From NCBI GenBank assembly GCA_028564925.1, contig CM053034.1, positions 88,765,160 through 88,829,159 on the forward strand: a stretch of 64,000 nucleotides of DNA, written 5' to 3'. Under the pieces are notes generated by a model. It searched no databases, was not told the origin of the DNA, and saw nothing but the letters and a program-made list of their open reading frames with translations. The position numbers were made by a program, and so were the translations under genes. Shown piece by piece: positions 1 to 11,264 of the stretch (the first letter of the stretch is position 1; every line of letters begins with the position of its first letter). The stretch is from Lithobates sylvaticus. Lineage: Eukaryota; Chordata; Amphibia; Anura; Ranidae.

Positions 1-270
1 CAGTGATCATAAGATACAGAGCCACTCAGATCGTCATCTGTACATCCTGCATGTTATCTGAGACATCTGATGAATGCTCAGATACATGTATTAACAAGCG
101 CACTGGTCATCCGAGGGTGGTGGTAGTGGTGGTGGTGTTAAAATTATTATGAGCAATTATAGCGCACTGATTATTTTATTTATTTTTTCCTGGAGTTGGG
201 CTTTAATGAGAGCTGTGCCCTATCTGTGGAGAGAAAGCAAATGGAGAGGATTATCTACAAGTCTGTCTGT
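1..270. other. Unassigned left edge
   Basis: No gene or element is recognised. A short GGT/GTG-rich patch near 114-136 is the only low-complexity feature. The segment ends at the target-site duplication of the hAT element that follows. Confidence 0.5.
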
Positions 271-428
271 TCCTTAGGCACTGATGTAAGTTAAAATAGA
301 GTTACTTAACTTGTTACCCTCTAAAGTAACTGCGTTATCTAACTGATTACTCTTCCCCCTTATGGTAACGCCGTTCCCATTACTTGAGCGGCGTTGACGC
401 AATTACATCTACCGCCCGGGACCAGGTA

Positions 429-1244
429 GACGGGACTAGCGAAGGAAGTGAATGTCGCCGCCTCCATCTGCGAGATTGACACCTCGCGAGCCCCGTCGCC
501 TGGTATGGATTTAAGGGGGAACCCCTACACCGAAAAAAACAGTGTGGGGGTCCCCCCAAAGTCCATAGTAGACCCTTATCTGAGCATGCAGCCCGGCCGG
601 TCAGGAAAGGGGGTGGGGACGAGCGAGCCCCCGGGACTGTGACATCATAAGGGGTGGGGGTCACCATGTGACATCACCCGGTGACCCCGCCCCTTATGCC
701 TATATAAGTCGCCGCACAACGCGTCCCTGCCATTACGGCGGGAGAGAGCGTCGTGTCAACATCGGAAGGATGAAGAAGAAGGTGGTGGCGGTGGCGATGA
801 GATCGGGCCAACGCTAGTAAAAGGGCTGTAAGGAGATAGCGGAGGCCTGGCAGAAGAGCAGGACAAGACCCCTGAAGTCGTAAGAAGACCCCCGGACCAG
901 AAAGAGGCCCTTGTCGTCATCAACATGGGGACAAGGTGCTTTGGGGTGGGGGCCGCAGGGCCCCCCCTTCCCCAAAGCACCCCCCCATGTTGAGGGCACG
1001 CGGCCTGGTACGGTTCAGGAGGGGGGGCGTTCGCTCGTCCCCACCCCCTTTCCTGACCGGCTGGGCTGCGTGCTCAGATAAGGGTCTGCTATGGACTTTG
1101 GGGGGGACCGCCACGCCTTTTTTTTTTTTTTTTTTTTTTTCGGTGTAGGGGGTCCCCTTTAAATCCATACCAGGCGACTGGGATTGCGAGGTGTCAATCT
1201 CGCCGATGGAGGTGACGATATTCACTTCCTTCGCTAGTCCCGTC
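429..1244. repeat. Long inverted repeat inside the hAT element
   Basis: The arm at about 429-627 is repeated in inverted orientation at about 1030-1244. Both contain GACGGGACTAGCGAAGGAAG, a GAGATTGACACCTCGC word, TGGTATGGATTTAA and CAGACCCTTATCTGAGCA-like text. The right arm carries a T-run of about 23 bases (1117-1139) not matched on the left. The unpaired middle (about 628-1029) is GC-rich and has CCCCAAAGCACC/GGTGCTTTGGGG words that could pair locally. A transcript through this region would fold into a hairpin of about 200 bp. Confidence 0.8.
701..708 (+). promoter_or_regulatory. TATA-like box in the hAT interior
   Basis: TATATAAG lies after a GC-rich stretch with GTGACATCA and CCCCGCCCC words (about 662-694). 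This resembles a core Pol II promoter. No open reading frame of note follows, so function is inferred only from the motif. Confidence 0.3.
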
Positions 1245-1399
1245 TATAGAATATTAAGAAAAGTCAGTTGCTTTGCTGAGTAACTAATTACTTTTCCAAT
1301 GTAGTAACTGAGTTACTAACGCAATTACTTTTTGGGAGAAGTAATTTGTAACTTAACTAATTACTATTTTTAAGTAAGATGACCAACACTGTCCTTAGG

Positions 1400-1749
1400 T
1401 TTGTAGCCAAAACTCATCTGCTTGTTGGCACGAGACACGAAAGGAACAAGGTTTTAAAAATGATGCCTTTTGTAATATTTTAATAACCCAGGTGCTTGGT
1501 ATAGCTGGTAGTCTCATTTAGCTGGACTTGTTCAATAATGTTGAAAATGGCTGCCCTTGTGGGTATAAATGCTGGTGAATTTTTATATATTTCAAAGAAA
1601 GAAGCTACTCAATTGAGTAGTGCAACGTCTTCAAAGTTACTAGACAAGTCTGATTGCATGTGACTACTACTAGCTATTAATTAACTAGCTTATTAATTTT
1701 ACACTGATCATAGCTTTAATAAAATAAAAAATAGACTAAAATAACATTT
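1400..1749. other. Unassigned AT-rich spacer
   Basis: There is no coding signal, terminal repeat or tandem array. It separates the two hAT elements at the left of the window. Confidence 0.5.
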
Positions 1750-1757
1750 CTGGTGTT

Positions 1758-2361
1758 CAGGGCCGAACTGGGAATGAAAACCAGCCCTGGAAAAAGTGTC
1801 ATACCAGCCCCATAGCATTATTATACCAACCCAACAGCATAATGGACACGGTGGCTGCGTTTGATGGGCACAGTGGCTGCGTTTGATGGGCACAGTGGTG
1901 GCAAATTATGGGCACAGTGGCATGCGTTTGAGGGCACAGTGATGCAATTGATGTTTTATTTTGAGAGAGAGAGACTTAATTCTTCTTTCTCCATGAGCGG
2001 CAGTCCACTGACTATTCTCCTCTTGCAGGTGCAGACTGCAGACTAGTGGGCGGGCCGATGGGAGGAGAAATCAGCGGTGCTGTGCTGCCGTGCGTGGCGT
2101 TGCACGGGCCGAATGAAGGAATCAGCCTTCTCATGCTCCTCCCCTCACAGACAGGCATATGATAGCAGTGGGGGCGGCGCGGAGATACAGGCAAGCGCGC
2201 CGCCCGCACACATAGCCCAGAGCCAGGCATCAATCATTGCAAAGAGCGGCGGCCGCCGTTGCTGTTTTTTTTTTTCCTGAGACTGCCAGACAAAAGCGGC
2301 CCCAGGGCACTGAGAGCAGGCGGCCTACCGGGAAATTTCCCGGTAGGCCAGTCCGGCACTG
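1758..2361. mobile_element. Non-autonomous hAT element (604 bp)
   Basis: The 8-bp duplication CTGGTGTT flanks the element at 1750-1757 and 2362-2369. The left end reads CAGGGCCGAACTGGG and the right end, read inward, CAGTGCCGGACTGGCCTACC, giving hAT-like terminal repeats. Near the right end is the palindrome CCTACCGGGAAATTTCCCGG. A diverged block with the same words (GCGGCCCCAGGGCAGGCGG...) occurs near the right end of the hAT element at 33227-34957. There is no transposase frame. Confidence 0.87.
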
Positions 2362-2369
2362 CTGGTGTT

Positions 2370-3195
2370 TATTAGGATACCAAAAATGTTCCTGTTGCAG
2401 TATATAGAGAAGCAGGAAATAGTCATCTGAGAGCTGAGAAACATACAATACAGTCTACTAATCACAAAGGAATTTAGATGAAAGTAACAGGGTAGGGCTT
2501 CAGCAACAACTGTTTACAGCAACAGCTTTGATGCTAGGCTAACTATTACGTATGTGGCAAAATACAGAGAAAATGTTTACAACTCCCTTTTTCATAAAAC
2601 ATACCACCTTATCAAACGCACCGAACAAAATCTGATATGCAGATTTTGACTTTGTCAAAGTCAACATATACAGCCAAGTTCTCATCTCAGTCAGTGTTCA
2701 TGGGGGAATCCCTCCCGCTGAGCTATGGCATTCTTTCGACGGCGGTGGGGGGGGGTGGAGCCATCCTTGCCGAGAGAACACAGTAATTATTGCTAGTGGC
2801 TATAGCCGCTGGCAATAATTGCATGAGAAATCCAACATGGTGGTTGTAACCAAGTCATTTGATGGATCAACTTGGGTACAGTCAGCCTGCCCATACATGG
2901 TTTGAATCTTGGCTGGTCCCTGTGGAATCGGCTGAGATTTGAACTGCTTATGCCTGGCCTTACCTGTTTATAGCCTGTGGCAGGGAAGTGCAGTGGCAAA
3001 GTTAATTACTACTAAAATAAGCTATGCTTGTGTCATTAAACCAGTCTAGGGTCAGCTTAAAGCATAAGTTCACCTTTTGGAACAAATCCACCGGCCCCCA
3101 CATTTTCCTGGCTCCCCGATGTCACAGGCGGTGGGGGGGGGGGGGGGGGGGGATCTTCTCCCTCCGCTCTTTTCTCCCATTCATGTCACTTATTC
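2370..3195. other. Unassigned interval with a poly-G run
   Basis: No gene is recognised. A G-run of about 21 bases at 3132-3152 is the main low-complexity feature. Such runs recur in this window and may be imprecisely sequenced. Short mirrored words near 2790-2825 (GCTAGTGGCTATAGCC, CGCTGGCAATAATTGC) suggest an old repeat, not classified. Confidence 0.45.
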
Positions 3196-3209
3196 AGAGT
3201 TTTGAGAAT

Positions 3210-3296
3210 TAAAAACTACAAGATCCAGCAGCCTTTGCGGCTGCCGGCTTGTAGTTCTCAATGAACTACCACGGCACTATTGAGCTTTGTGGTAGT
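3210..3296. repeat. Two adjacent small hairpins
   Basis: ACTACAAGATCCAGCAGCC pairs with GCTGCCGGCTTGTAGT across a short loop. Immediately after, AATGAACTACCAC pairs with GTGGTAGTTCATT. Tandem hairpins of this kind are usual in MITE ends. The family is not assigned. Confidence 0.6.
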
Positions 3297-3662
3297 TCAT
3301 TAATGTACTGTATAACCGCGTGGCTGTATGATGTACAGCCAAACCGCTTACACATGGAGCCTGCAAGAGCCCTGCATAGCACCCATGATCTGCTGATCAT
3401 AGGTGCAATGCTCTCCAGGCCAATTCAAAAAAAAAAATGCGCCTGCAAAAAAATGTGCATTTATTCTGTTTTTTAAATAGGCAAACGTTTAGAGGGTAAC
3501 TCCACTTTCATGGAGGAAAAAAAATGGCAAAAAAAGAATATATCAAATTATTGTGAAAGTCATATTGTAATTTGAATGTTATTAAGAATTACCTTTCCTT
3601 TTCAATCTGCAGCTCCTGTAATTTTCTTAAATGCAATATGGCTTCCTGGAGGTGTTCTGTAC

Positions 3663-4300
3663 CAGTGGCGGCTGGTGCTCTATTTTTTGGGGGAGTGGCA
3701 AACAGACCACCTGGCGCTGGGCTCTCTTGCCTAGGTATTAGCAGGCAGGCTCATGACATGTACAGGGGGGACATACGTGCTCCAGCCTTCCTCCAGGTAG
3801 GTAGGTAGTCGGGTCCTTGCTTAGTACCGAATGAGAACTTTCACGCTGATCACACAGACCTTTCTCATATCCACTGAGCTGCTGCTGCAGGTTAATCCCC
3901 CAGGAACAGAGAGAGACGAGGCAGGAGCAGGCACATTATTATTGTCATCTCTGTGCACTGCTGATGAGGTGGCATCATTAGCTGGTAGTAACCAGTTAGT
4001 GCCCGGCAGAGGGGAGCATGTCAGTAGTGCAGAGGTCAAGGTATTAGAGGTGGCTGGTGGGTCGGTCGGGCCTCCCCTGTGTCCCCTCCGGCCATGCGTC
4101 TCCTCCCTCCTTCTAGGCCAATAGGATCGCTTCTCCTTTCGGCCAATAAGGAAATGGGTCTCAAGATCTGTTTCCTGATTGGCCAGGAGTAGAATCAGTG
4201 TGACAATAGCAAATATTCATTCACTATTGTCACATAACTGGGTAGGCTCAGCGCGCAATGCTCTGTGCCCTGAGTCCACTTTTTTTTTTTCTCTAATCAT
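3663..4300. mobile_element. Probable hAT element, left end only
   Basis: The block begins CAGTGGCGGCTGGTGCTC, close to the inward-read right end of the hAT element at 14308-15887 (CAGTGGCGGCTGGTGAAG). No matching right terminus or 8-bp duplication was found, so it is probably truncated or interrupted. A small hairpin (GTGACAATAG / CTATTGTCAC) lies near 4199-4232. Confidence 0.5.
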
Positions 4301-4690
4301 GTGCCCCCCAGAAACATAATTTCCTGCTTGTGTGATTAGCTTACTGATTTTTCCCAAAAGTCTGCATGAAGATACAAGTCAGGTTTCAGGCATCCCCTAA
4401 TCTCACCTGTAATTTGTGGTGAGATTTTCCCAATAGGAATTTGCGTCCTAAAGGGATGCAGACCCAGCAGCTTTCCTCATTAGTGTCCTGCAGGTGCTGC
4501 AGCTGGTTGATAATTATGAAACCACTGCCATTAGATTCACTTCCCACATGGATACAGACAAACGCACAGGAAACTCTTCAGAATAACAAAAGGTAGGAAT
4601 CTGCAACAAAGTTTGTTAAAATCCTTGCAATGTACACGGGTCACCCAGAGGGGAATGTGTTGGTTTTTTTTTTTCAACAAAAGTTGCTCT
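4301..4690. other. Unassigned spacer
   Basis: No coding signal, terminal repeats or tandem structure was seen. Confidence 0.45.
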
Positions 4691-5377
4691 TTAACCACTT
4701 TACGACTGGCACACACAGATGTAAGTCGGCAGAATGGCACGGACAGGCAAATAGGCGTACAGGTACGTCCCTTTGACATGGGTCCCAAAAATGTGTCAAA
4801 ATTGTCCGATGTATCCACCATAATGTTGCAGTCACAATAAAAATCGCTGATCACCGCAATTACTAGTAAAAAAAAAAAAAAGATTATTAATAAAAATGCC
4901 ATAAAACTATCCCCTAATTTTTGTAAATGCTATAACTTTTGTGCAAACCAATCAATAATTGCTTATTGCTATTTGTTTACCAAAAATATGTAGAAGAATA
5001 CGTATCTGCTTAAACTGAGGAAAGAAAATGTTTGTTTGTTTTTTTTTTTTTTTTTTTATATATATATTTTTGAGGGATATTTATTATAGTAAAAAATAAT
5101 GCGTTTTTTCCAAAATTGTTGCTTTTTTTTGTTTATAGCGCAAAAAATAAAAACCGCAGAGGCGATCAAATACCACCAAAAGACAGCTCTATTTGTGGGG
5201 GGGAAAAAAGGCAGTGAAAGTGAATGAATGAATGAATGATTTGTATAGCGCTACAATGCGAACTGAATCGCCTCAAGGCGCTGTATTGGTGCTTTGTTGT
5301 CACCCTTCTTAGAAGAGGTAGGTCTTGAATTTTTTCCTGAAGGCCTGATGGTTTTCTTCCATGCGAAAAGTGGTTAA
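4691..5377 (+). mobile_element. TTAA-flanked frog repeat, copy 1
   Basis: It starts TTAACCACTTTACGACTGGC and ends AAGTGGTTAA, giving short inverted ends with TTAA at both borders. The core is the AT-rich text shared by the other copies in this window: GTCCCAAAAATGTGTCAAAA, ATGCCATAAAACTATCCCC, TAGAAGAATACGTATC, ATCAAATACCACCAAAAG. From about 5218 it carries (ATGA)n followed by TTTGTATAGCGC text, a different repeat that looks like a LINE-type 3' tail. TTAA duplication is typical of piggyBac and Kolobok elements; the class here is inferred. No transposase is seen. Confidence 0.7.
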
Positions 5378-7385
5378 GGTGTCTGTCATGTGGGCTGTTA
5401 TTGGAGACCTGGATTCACCTTTGTTATGTTGTGCAAGAGTTGGCGTAAGAGGGCCTGCATAGGGCAATAATTGGGTTGCTGTAGACAGACTGGAGCAGAG
5501 CTTCTGTTCATTGATTAGGAACTGATGAATTGTTTAAAAAATTGCATATTTGGCAGTGGTTTTTGTAAACATTGGAGTTTAGTGTTTGTTTTAATGGAGT
5601 AGCCCAAAGCAAGCAATCATCTTTTACCATACAACAAACCATTCCAAAGAAGAAAACCTTTACTCTCCTTGAATTTTAACTTGATACCCCTGCTTTAAAT
5701 ATTGGTTCACATTGTACAGTTGATGGCTTTTGTGGCAGTTTCAACCTGAGGGTAAGTTTTTTTTTTTGATCCATTTAAATTATTTCACAATCAAAAACGG
5801 TCGAGTGCAACATTTCTCAACCTTTTTACCCTGGAGCAACCATTGACATATGTTTAAGATCTAGGGTCAACCTCTTCTACAAATAATTATACCTGCATTT
5901 TGTAAAAACTTAGCATGGTCACTAAATTGTAGAATGCTTTACATAATGAAATAAAAGGGCCAATAAATTAACTAGATAAAAAGAATAAATAAGAAGGCAT
6001 TCCCAGTGTTTAGGCAGGGTTGCTAGTAAATTTACCTGCCAGATATAGTCGTCTTAGCCAATTGATAGGGTGGGATCAATTGATCCCCTAATTCTGGAAT
6101 TGCTGCACTTCTCTCTTCTGTCACTAGATGGCCCGGGTATCTGGTGACATTAGATAAAACCAAGGGCATTGCAAGGACAGATTAGGAATAGATGGGGTAT
6201 CTCAGCCAATGGGCAGGGATCTTCTTGGGTCCCGTGTCCTGCTGGGAGAGCCTATTTATTTGGGTGAAGTTAGGTGAGGGGTTCTGTGCCACTTGGACAG
6301 CTGTCTGGGTGGATGTGCATTGTACTGCTAGACTGGCTGAGGGCCTATCCAGAAGCAGGAGAGCAGCGTAGGGTTGGGACTGCGGCTTGCAGTCCAACCA
6401 GAAGTGAGGGTTCTGCTGGCCAGAGAATCTGTTGTGGTTGGAGGTAAAGGGGAAGCTGTTGCCACTAAAGGGCAATCCACATTGTTACCAGAGACCACTG
6501 TGAGTAGCTGAAGCAAGTACCGGAGCAGTATTCTCACCAACCAGGGACGGAATTGGGATACTTCAGCAGGTGTCAAGCCAGGGACCCAGCAAGCAGAGGG
6601 GGCGCTTGCAGAGCAGCCTTGTGTGTCAAGCTAGGGACCGAGCAGGCAAGCAGGTTGACGCTTGAGGAGTATCTTGGATGCCAAGCTAGGGACCCAGCTG
6701 GGAGGCAGGGGGTGACGCTTGAGGAAGATACTGAGCGAGAAGGTTGGAAGAGCTCAGGGGATCCAGTGGCAGTGGATCAGCAAGTCTAGTGAGGGAGACT
6801 GGGAGCTCAGTTGAATGAAGATCTACAATAGGAGATTGTAGAGGAAGTGAAAGCGTTCATTGTAACCTCTGTTAGGAACTGTTAAAGATTGTTGCCATAG
6901 GAGACAGCGTGTCTACACATGCAGATGTGGTGTCCGGCTGGGTGCTTTTCCTTGCATGGCTGTCTACCTATAGAAGTCTCAGTCTGCCAATTAACATTGC
7001 AACTACTAAAGGGTGTCCTGGCCCTAAACCCTTTCTCCCACAGTTCTGTTTAGGAGACAATAAATCTTAGATTCATGGGCGCCAGACACTACTTGAATGC
7101 AATCTTGCATGACACCCACCATGCCTCGTAACCCACTCTACGTAGGATGTCTGCTATCCCTAGCTCTAGAGGTTCTCATTAGACCAAAGGTGGCCCGGGA
7201 CTTGGCTACACCGCAACAACGGGTCTTCTATCTTTTAGCGAGGAGCTCTCTCTCTCATAGGCTGCACAGCGCAGGATATGAGCTGCGTCCCTCTCAATGT
7301 TGTGCGCCCCCCCCGGCACCCCCCTCACGCTACGCCACTACCTGCGCATCTGTTTGAAAGCAGCCTGGTCACCACTGCAGAATAT

Positions 7386-7386
<1 letters not shown>
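5378..7386. other. Unassigned interval, remnants only
   Basis: Near 5811 the phrase AACATTTCTCAACCTTTTTA resembles the end of the hAT family seen at 32473 and 33121, without a partner end. Around 6560-6730 a loose repeat of GCCAAGCTAGGGACC-type words occurs. An AATAAA at about 7060 could belong to an LTR or LINE remnant. No gene is supported. Confidence 0.45.

Positions 7387-7476
<90 letters not shown>
7387..7476. repeat. (GT)45 microsatellite
   Basis: A perfect GT dinucleotide run of about 90 bases. It creates long poly-Cys-Val or poly-Thr-His frames that are not genes. Confidence 0.98.
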
Positions 7477-7483
<7 letters not shown>

Positions 7484-7959
7484 TATCCCTGGCTGTTGCT
7501 ATCCCAGGCAGAGTGCACTTCATATCACTCTGCCTGTGACAGGAGGTGGCGCCATACAGGAAGCACTCTGCTCCTCCAGCCATTTTCTTCCTCTATTGCA
7601 GGCTCCTTTCACAACACTAATGCTTTGGTATTGCGGGTTGGGAACTCACGATCTGGGCTTGCCAACCAGCCATCCCAGAGCAGGAGGTCGTGAGCCACAT
7701 CAGATCCCCTTCTGTTTTTTTTTTAGCAGATCGGATTGCAGATAGGCGGGTGTAAGCAGACACGAGTCTGTTTACATCTGCCGCTCTATAGAGGTGAATG
7801 GAGGGTCCGATTTGGGTCCGCCTGAAAAACAAACACAGGCAAACCTGATCGGACCGATTGTGTGAAAGGGGCCCCTAAGGCTGATTCCTGCAGCTGGTTG
7901 CTGCTGTCCCCCAAGTGGTTATAACTGGTGGCTGCTGCTGGCTGTCCTCCAGGGCTGGA

Positions 7960-8165
7960 ACTGCTGTTGGGTACTGCAGACAGGTGATGGTGCTGTTGGG
8001 TACTGCCTGCTGGTACTTCTGGTTGGTACTGGTACTGCTGGCGGGTACTGTTACTGCTAGTTGGTACTGCTGGTGGGTACTGGTACTGCTGGCGGGTTCT
8101 GCTGGCTGGTACTGCTGGCGGTGGCTGCTACTGGTGGCTGATACTGCTGGCTGCTGTCCAAGATC
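7960..8165. repeat. Degenerate CTGCTGG/GGTACTG minisatellite
   Basis: Imperfect head-to-tail repeats of words such as GGTACTGCTGGCGGGTACTG run through this segment. The unit length drifts around 12-18 bases. Confidence 0.75.
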
Positions 8166-8213
8166 GTGGGTTTCCGTGCTTTAGTGTGACAGAAGTATGC
8201 AGCTGTAGTAGAG

Positions 8214-8308
8214 AGCAGAGCCGATGCTTCCTGTCACAGGCAGAGTAGATTTGGTATCACTCCGCCTGTGAAGGAGCCGGTGCTGTACAGGAAGCATCGG
8301 CTCTGCTT
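8214..8308. repeat. Inverted repeat hairpin
   Basis: GCAGAGCCGATGCTTCCTGT is followed about 55 bases later by its exact complement ACAGGAAGCATCGGCTCTGC. Related text (CAGGCAGAGTGCACTT, TACAGGAAGCACTCTGCTCC) occurs at 7507-7575, so this is a diverged duplicated unit. GGGCACCCCTGG at about 8424 resembles a hAT right end but lacks a partner. Confidence 0.75.
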
Positions 8309-9493
8309 CCTCTAGCGGCGGCTCCATTCTTCACGTTGATGCTCGGAGATGGCGGGTCGGGAACCTGCGATCTCAGCAAGACGTGGCGGGCCACATTGGA
8401 GGGCGCCTCGGGCCAGCGGTTGGGCACCCCTGGTCTATGTTCTACCAAGTTCATGGATATAGCTTTCTGAGGAAATGCTCATCAACTATTTAGAATACAG
8501 TATCTCACAAAAGTGAGTACACCCCTCACATTTTTTAAAATTTTATATCTTTTCATGTGACAACACTGAATGGATGTATCTATGTTTCTGTTATACATTT
8601 GTACCAAACTATGACCTTTTGCAACTATAAAAATTATTTGTAAACAAAAAAGAAATGGCACTTTGCTGCAATGTAAAGTAGTGAGTGTACAGCATGTATA
8701 ACAGTGTAAATTTGCTGTTCCCTCAAAATAACACACAGCCATTAATGTCTAAACTGCTGGCAACAAAAGTGAGTACACCGCTAATTGAAAATGTCCAAAT
8801 TGGGCCCAATTGGTAATTTTCCCTCCCCAGTGTCATGTGACTCGTTAGTGTTACAAGGTCTCAGGCGTGAATGTGGAGCAGGCAGGGGCGGACTGACAAC
8901 TCATGGGGCCCCCGGGTAATACAAAATCATGGGGGCATACAGCAGGGCATACGGAACATCACAGGGCATGTGGCACATAGTAAGGCACACAGCAGAGCAC
9001 AGGGCACACCCCAGGGCACATCATTGGAAACAGGGCACATTTGGCAGTACACAGCAGCAGTGGCGTATCTAAGGTATGGCAGCCATGGCAAGTGCCATGG
9101 GTGCCATGGAAGGGGGGGGCGGCAAAAAAGCAGCCCCACGCACAAAAAAACCCCACCTGTCCCGCATTAATATAGCCCCGGGCGCCGCGGCCGGCCTGCG
9201 GAAGTGCGGCGCCGGCACTTGCTAATGGTTACTTGGCCTGGGGAGGAGAACGACAGGAATGTGCCCCCATAAAGGCCGATGACTGGCCAGACCAGGTCCA
9301 CATAGAGGGTAGGGTATCTGGCAGAAGCAGGGCCTAATGCTCCGCACTACCCTCCTCTGCGCGGCCAGCATCATCTTATTCTCCCCTGAGCGTGGTCTGT
9401 GACGTCACGTGATGTGAGGAGAAGAGATGAGTCACAAGAGACTAGAGAGGGAATGGATGAAGGGGAACCCCCAGGCAGCAGCAAGTGCTTTTG

Positions 9494-9776
9494 TGCCTGG
9501 ATTCCATCCCACTGCCAACTGCCAAAGAAAAGCAAGCAGCCAATCAAATATAGTGCTGAATATGGATTCAATAAATATGCATAGCCATTGATATCATAAA
9601 TATTAGTGTAATAAAGTGATTTTTGTAACAGTAGGTACTACTTCTACTTAAAAGTAGTACCTGTTGCACAAATCACTTTATTACACCTTATTGATGATAT
9701 CAATGGCTATGCATATTTATTTAATCCATATTCAGCACTATATTTGATTGGCTGCTCCTGCTTGGGCCTGGCACAC
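9494..9776. repeat. Snapback inverted repeat, arms about 120-150 bp
   Basis: The left arm (about 9494-9641) and right arm (about 9655-9776) are near-complements, sharing CAGCCAATCAAATATAGTGC, TGAATATGGATT and ATAAATATGCATAGCCATTG. The loop is only about 10 bases. A third partial copy (GTAATAAAGTGATTTGTGCA) follows at about 9826. In RNA it would make a long hairpin. Confidence 0.85.
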
Positions 9777-9851
9777 ACGCACAATCATACGTGATGATGA
9801 TGACTTGGCTATCATAAATAAAGTGTAATAAAGTGATTTGTGCAACAAGAA

Positions 9852-9903
9852 CATTAAACTGTCCACATTCAGTGAAAGTTCATGTAATGCAAAGTTTGCA
9901 GTA

Positions 9904-9949
<46 letters not shown>

Positions 9950-10019
9950 CAGGATTTATATAGCGCCAACAGTTTAAATCCTGTAAATCACGAACTTTCA
10001 CTGAATGTGAACAGTTTAA
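9852..10019. repeat. Hairpin flanking an (ATT)n microsatellite
   Basis: ATTAAACTGTCCACATTCAG (9852 on) is complementary to CTGAATGTGAACAGTTTAAT (about 10000-10019). Between them lies an ATT run of about 46 bases (9903-9948), then ACAGGATTTATATAGCGCC, a word also present as TTTGTATAGCGC at 5240. Confidence 0.75.
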
Positions 10020-11264
10020 TGAGCAGGGGCAGGCTGACCCATTGGGGGGCCCCATCAGACGAGAAGAGAGGAGGGGCCGGTGGGGAGCAGCGTGTCGTGA
10101 GAGGTCTAGGGGCAGTCAGTACAGATGTAGGGGGCCTAGGCCCCAACAGGACCGCAGGAGGCCCCATGATAATCTGGTCCCCCCACACTGTGTCCCCCCT
10201 GGCATCCCCCTCTGTCCTCATTGCACTGCGTCCCTCTGTCTGTCCCCAGTGTCCTTCTCTGTTCTTGTCGCACCTGCATCCCTCTCTGTCCTCATCGCAC
10301 TACGTCCCTCTCTCTGTCCCCTGTGTCCCTCTGTCCTCATCACACAGGAGCGCAGTTTCAGTGCTTGCCATAGGCGACATTTTCACTAGATACGCCTCTG
10401 CACAGCAGGGCACCTCACAGAGCATGGAGCACACAGTAGGGTAAATCAGGGGGTACACAGCAAAGCACGGGGCACATCAGGGAGTACACAGCAGGGCACG
10501 GAGCACATTATGGGGCACACAGTAGGTCGCATCACAGGGCACACTGTAGGGAATATCATGGTTCACAGGGCACATTAGGCGGTACACAGAAGGGCACATC
10601 ACAGGGCATGGGGCACAGTAGGGCACAACAGGGAGTGCACATCACAGGGCAAGGGGCACACAGTGGAGCACATCACAGGGCACACAGTAGGTCACATAAG
10701 GCGGTACACAGCAGGGCATGGGGCACATAGCAGGGAAAAGGACACATCACAGGGCATGTGGCACACAGTATGGCACATCCAGGGGGTACACAGCAGGGCA
10801 CATAGCAGGGCACAAACTAAAACACAGGGCACACAGCATAGCACTGGGACCCTTCAGACTTAACACAGTGTCTCTCAGGGCAGCCATCAGACACTGATGG
10901 TGGGTGGGTGGAGGACACAGGGGGACACTGTGGGTGATTTGAGGACACACGGGGACACTGTGGGTGAGTGGAGGACACGGGGACACTGTGGGTGAGTGGA
11001 GGACACAGGGAGACACTGTGGGTGAGTGGAGGACCGGGAGAATATCCTGGGGCCTCCTGCGGTCCTGTTGGGGCCCAGGCCCCCTACACCACCTGTACTG
11101 TCTGCCTAACGGTCACCTGATGCCTGCAGCCTGAATACCTCTCACAGCGCGCCGCTCGTTGCCGGCCACTCCTCTCTTCTCGTCTGTCCCAGGTGATGTC
11201 ATGTACAAGCACCTGGGGTGGACGGGAGGGAAGGAGGAGCGGGAAACGAGCTGCGTGCTGTGAG

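Larger units (their letters stand above)
279..1391. mobile_element. Non-autonomous hAT-type foldback element
   Basis: The 8-bp duplication TCCTTAGG occurs at 271-278 and again at 1392-1399, exactly flanking the element. The right end read inward begins CAGTGTTGGTCATCTTACTT and the left end begins CACTGATGTAAGTTAAAATA, so the terminal repeats are diverged but alignable. CAGTG-type termini with an 8-bp duplication are the hallmark of the hAT superfamily. Both sub-terminal zones are rich in GTAACT/AGTTACT words, as in many fish and frog hAT MITEs. No transposase is present. The interior is GC-rich and contains long inverted arms, with a promoter-like core between them. Confidence 0.88.
9058..10400. 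mobile_element. hAT element inside the minisatellite
   Basis: CACAGCAG lies at 9050-9057 and 10401-10408, flanking CAGTGGCGTATCTAAGG on the left and the complement of CAGAGGCGTATCTAGTG on the right. These are hAT-like termini. The flanking word is also part of the host minisatellite, which weakens the duplication evidence slightly, but the array continues on both sides as expected for an insertion. Inside are the snapback at 9494-9776, an (ATT)n run, and a block related in inverted orientation to 11044-11190. Confidence 0.78.
8881..11261. mobile_element. Minisatellite-rich insertion in the Tc1 copy
   Basis: The insertion begins near CAGGGGCGGACTGACAAC, a hAT-like end. The interior is a degenerate array of CACAGCAGGGCACATCAC-type units (about 8930-9057 and 10401-10850), which a second hAT element (9058-10400) interrupts. 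A second array with GGGACACTGTGGGTGAGTGG units lies at about 10885-11035. The right part has GGCCTCCTGCGGTCCTGTTG and TCCTCTCTTCTCGTCTGTCC text. Its exact right terminus and duplication are unresolved. Confidence 0.6.

Noticed and set aside
7278-7693. Long open frames of Cys-Val or Thr-His repeats
   Set aside because: They are produced by the (GT)n microsatellite and have no protein-like flanks.
9833-10444. 203-codon frame on the + strand
   Set aside because: It starts through an (ATT)n run giving poly-Ile and continues in repeat sequence inside a hAT element. No domain is recognisable.
8930-10860. Possible CRISPR-like array of CACAGCAGGGCAC units
   Set aside because: Units are directly adjacent and degenerate with no unique spacers of constant length. 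It is a minisatellite interrupted by a transposon, in a vertebrate genome.
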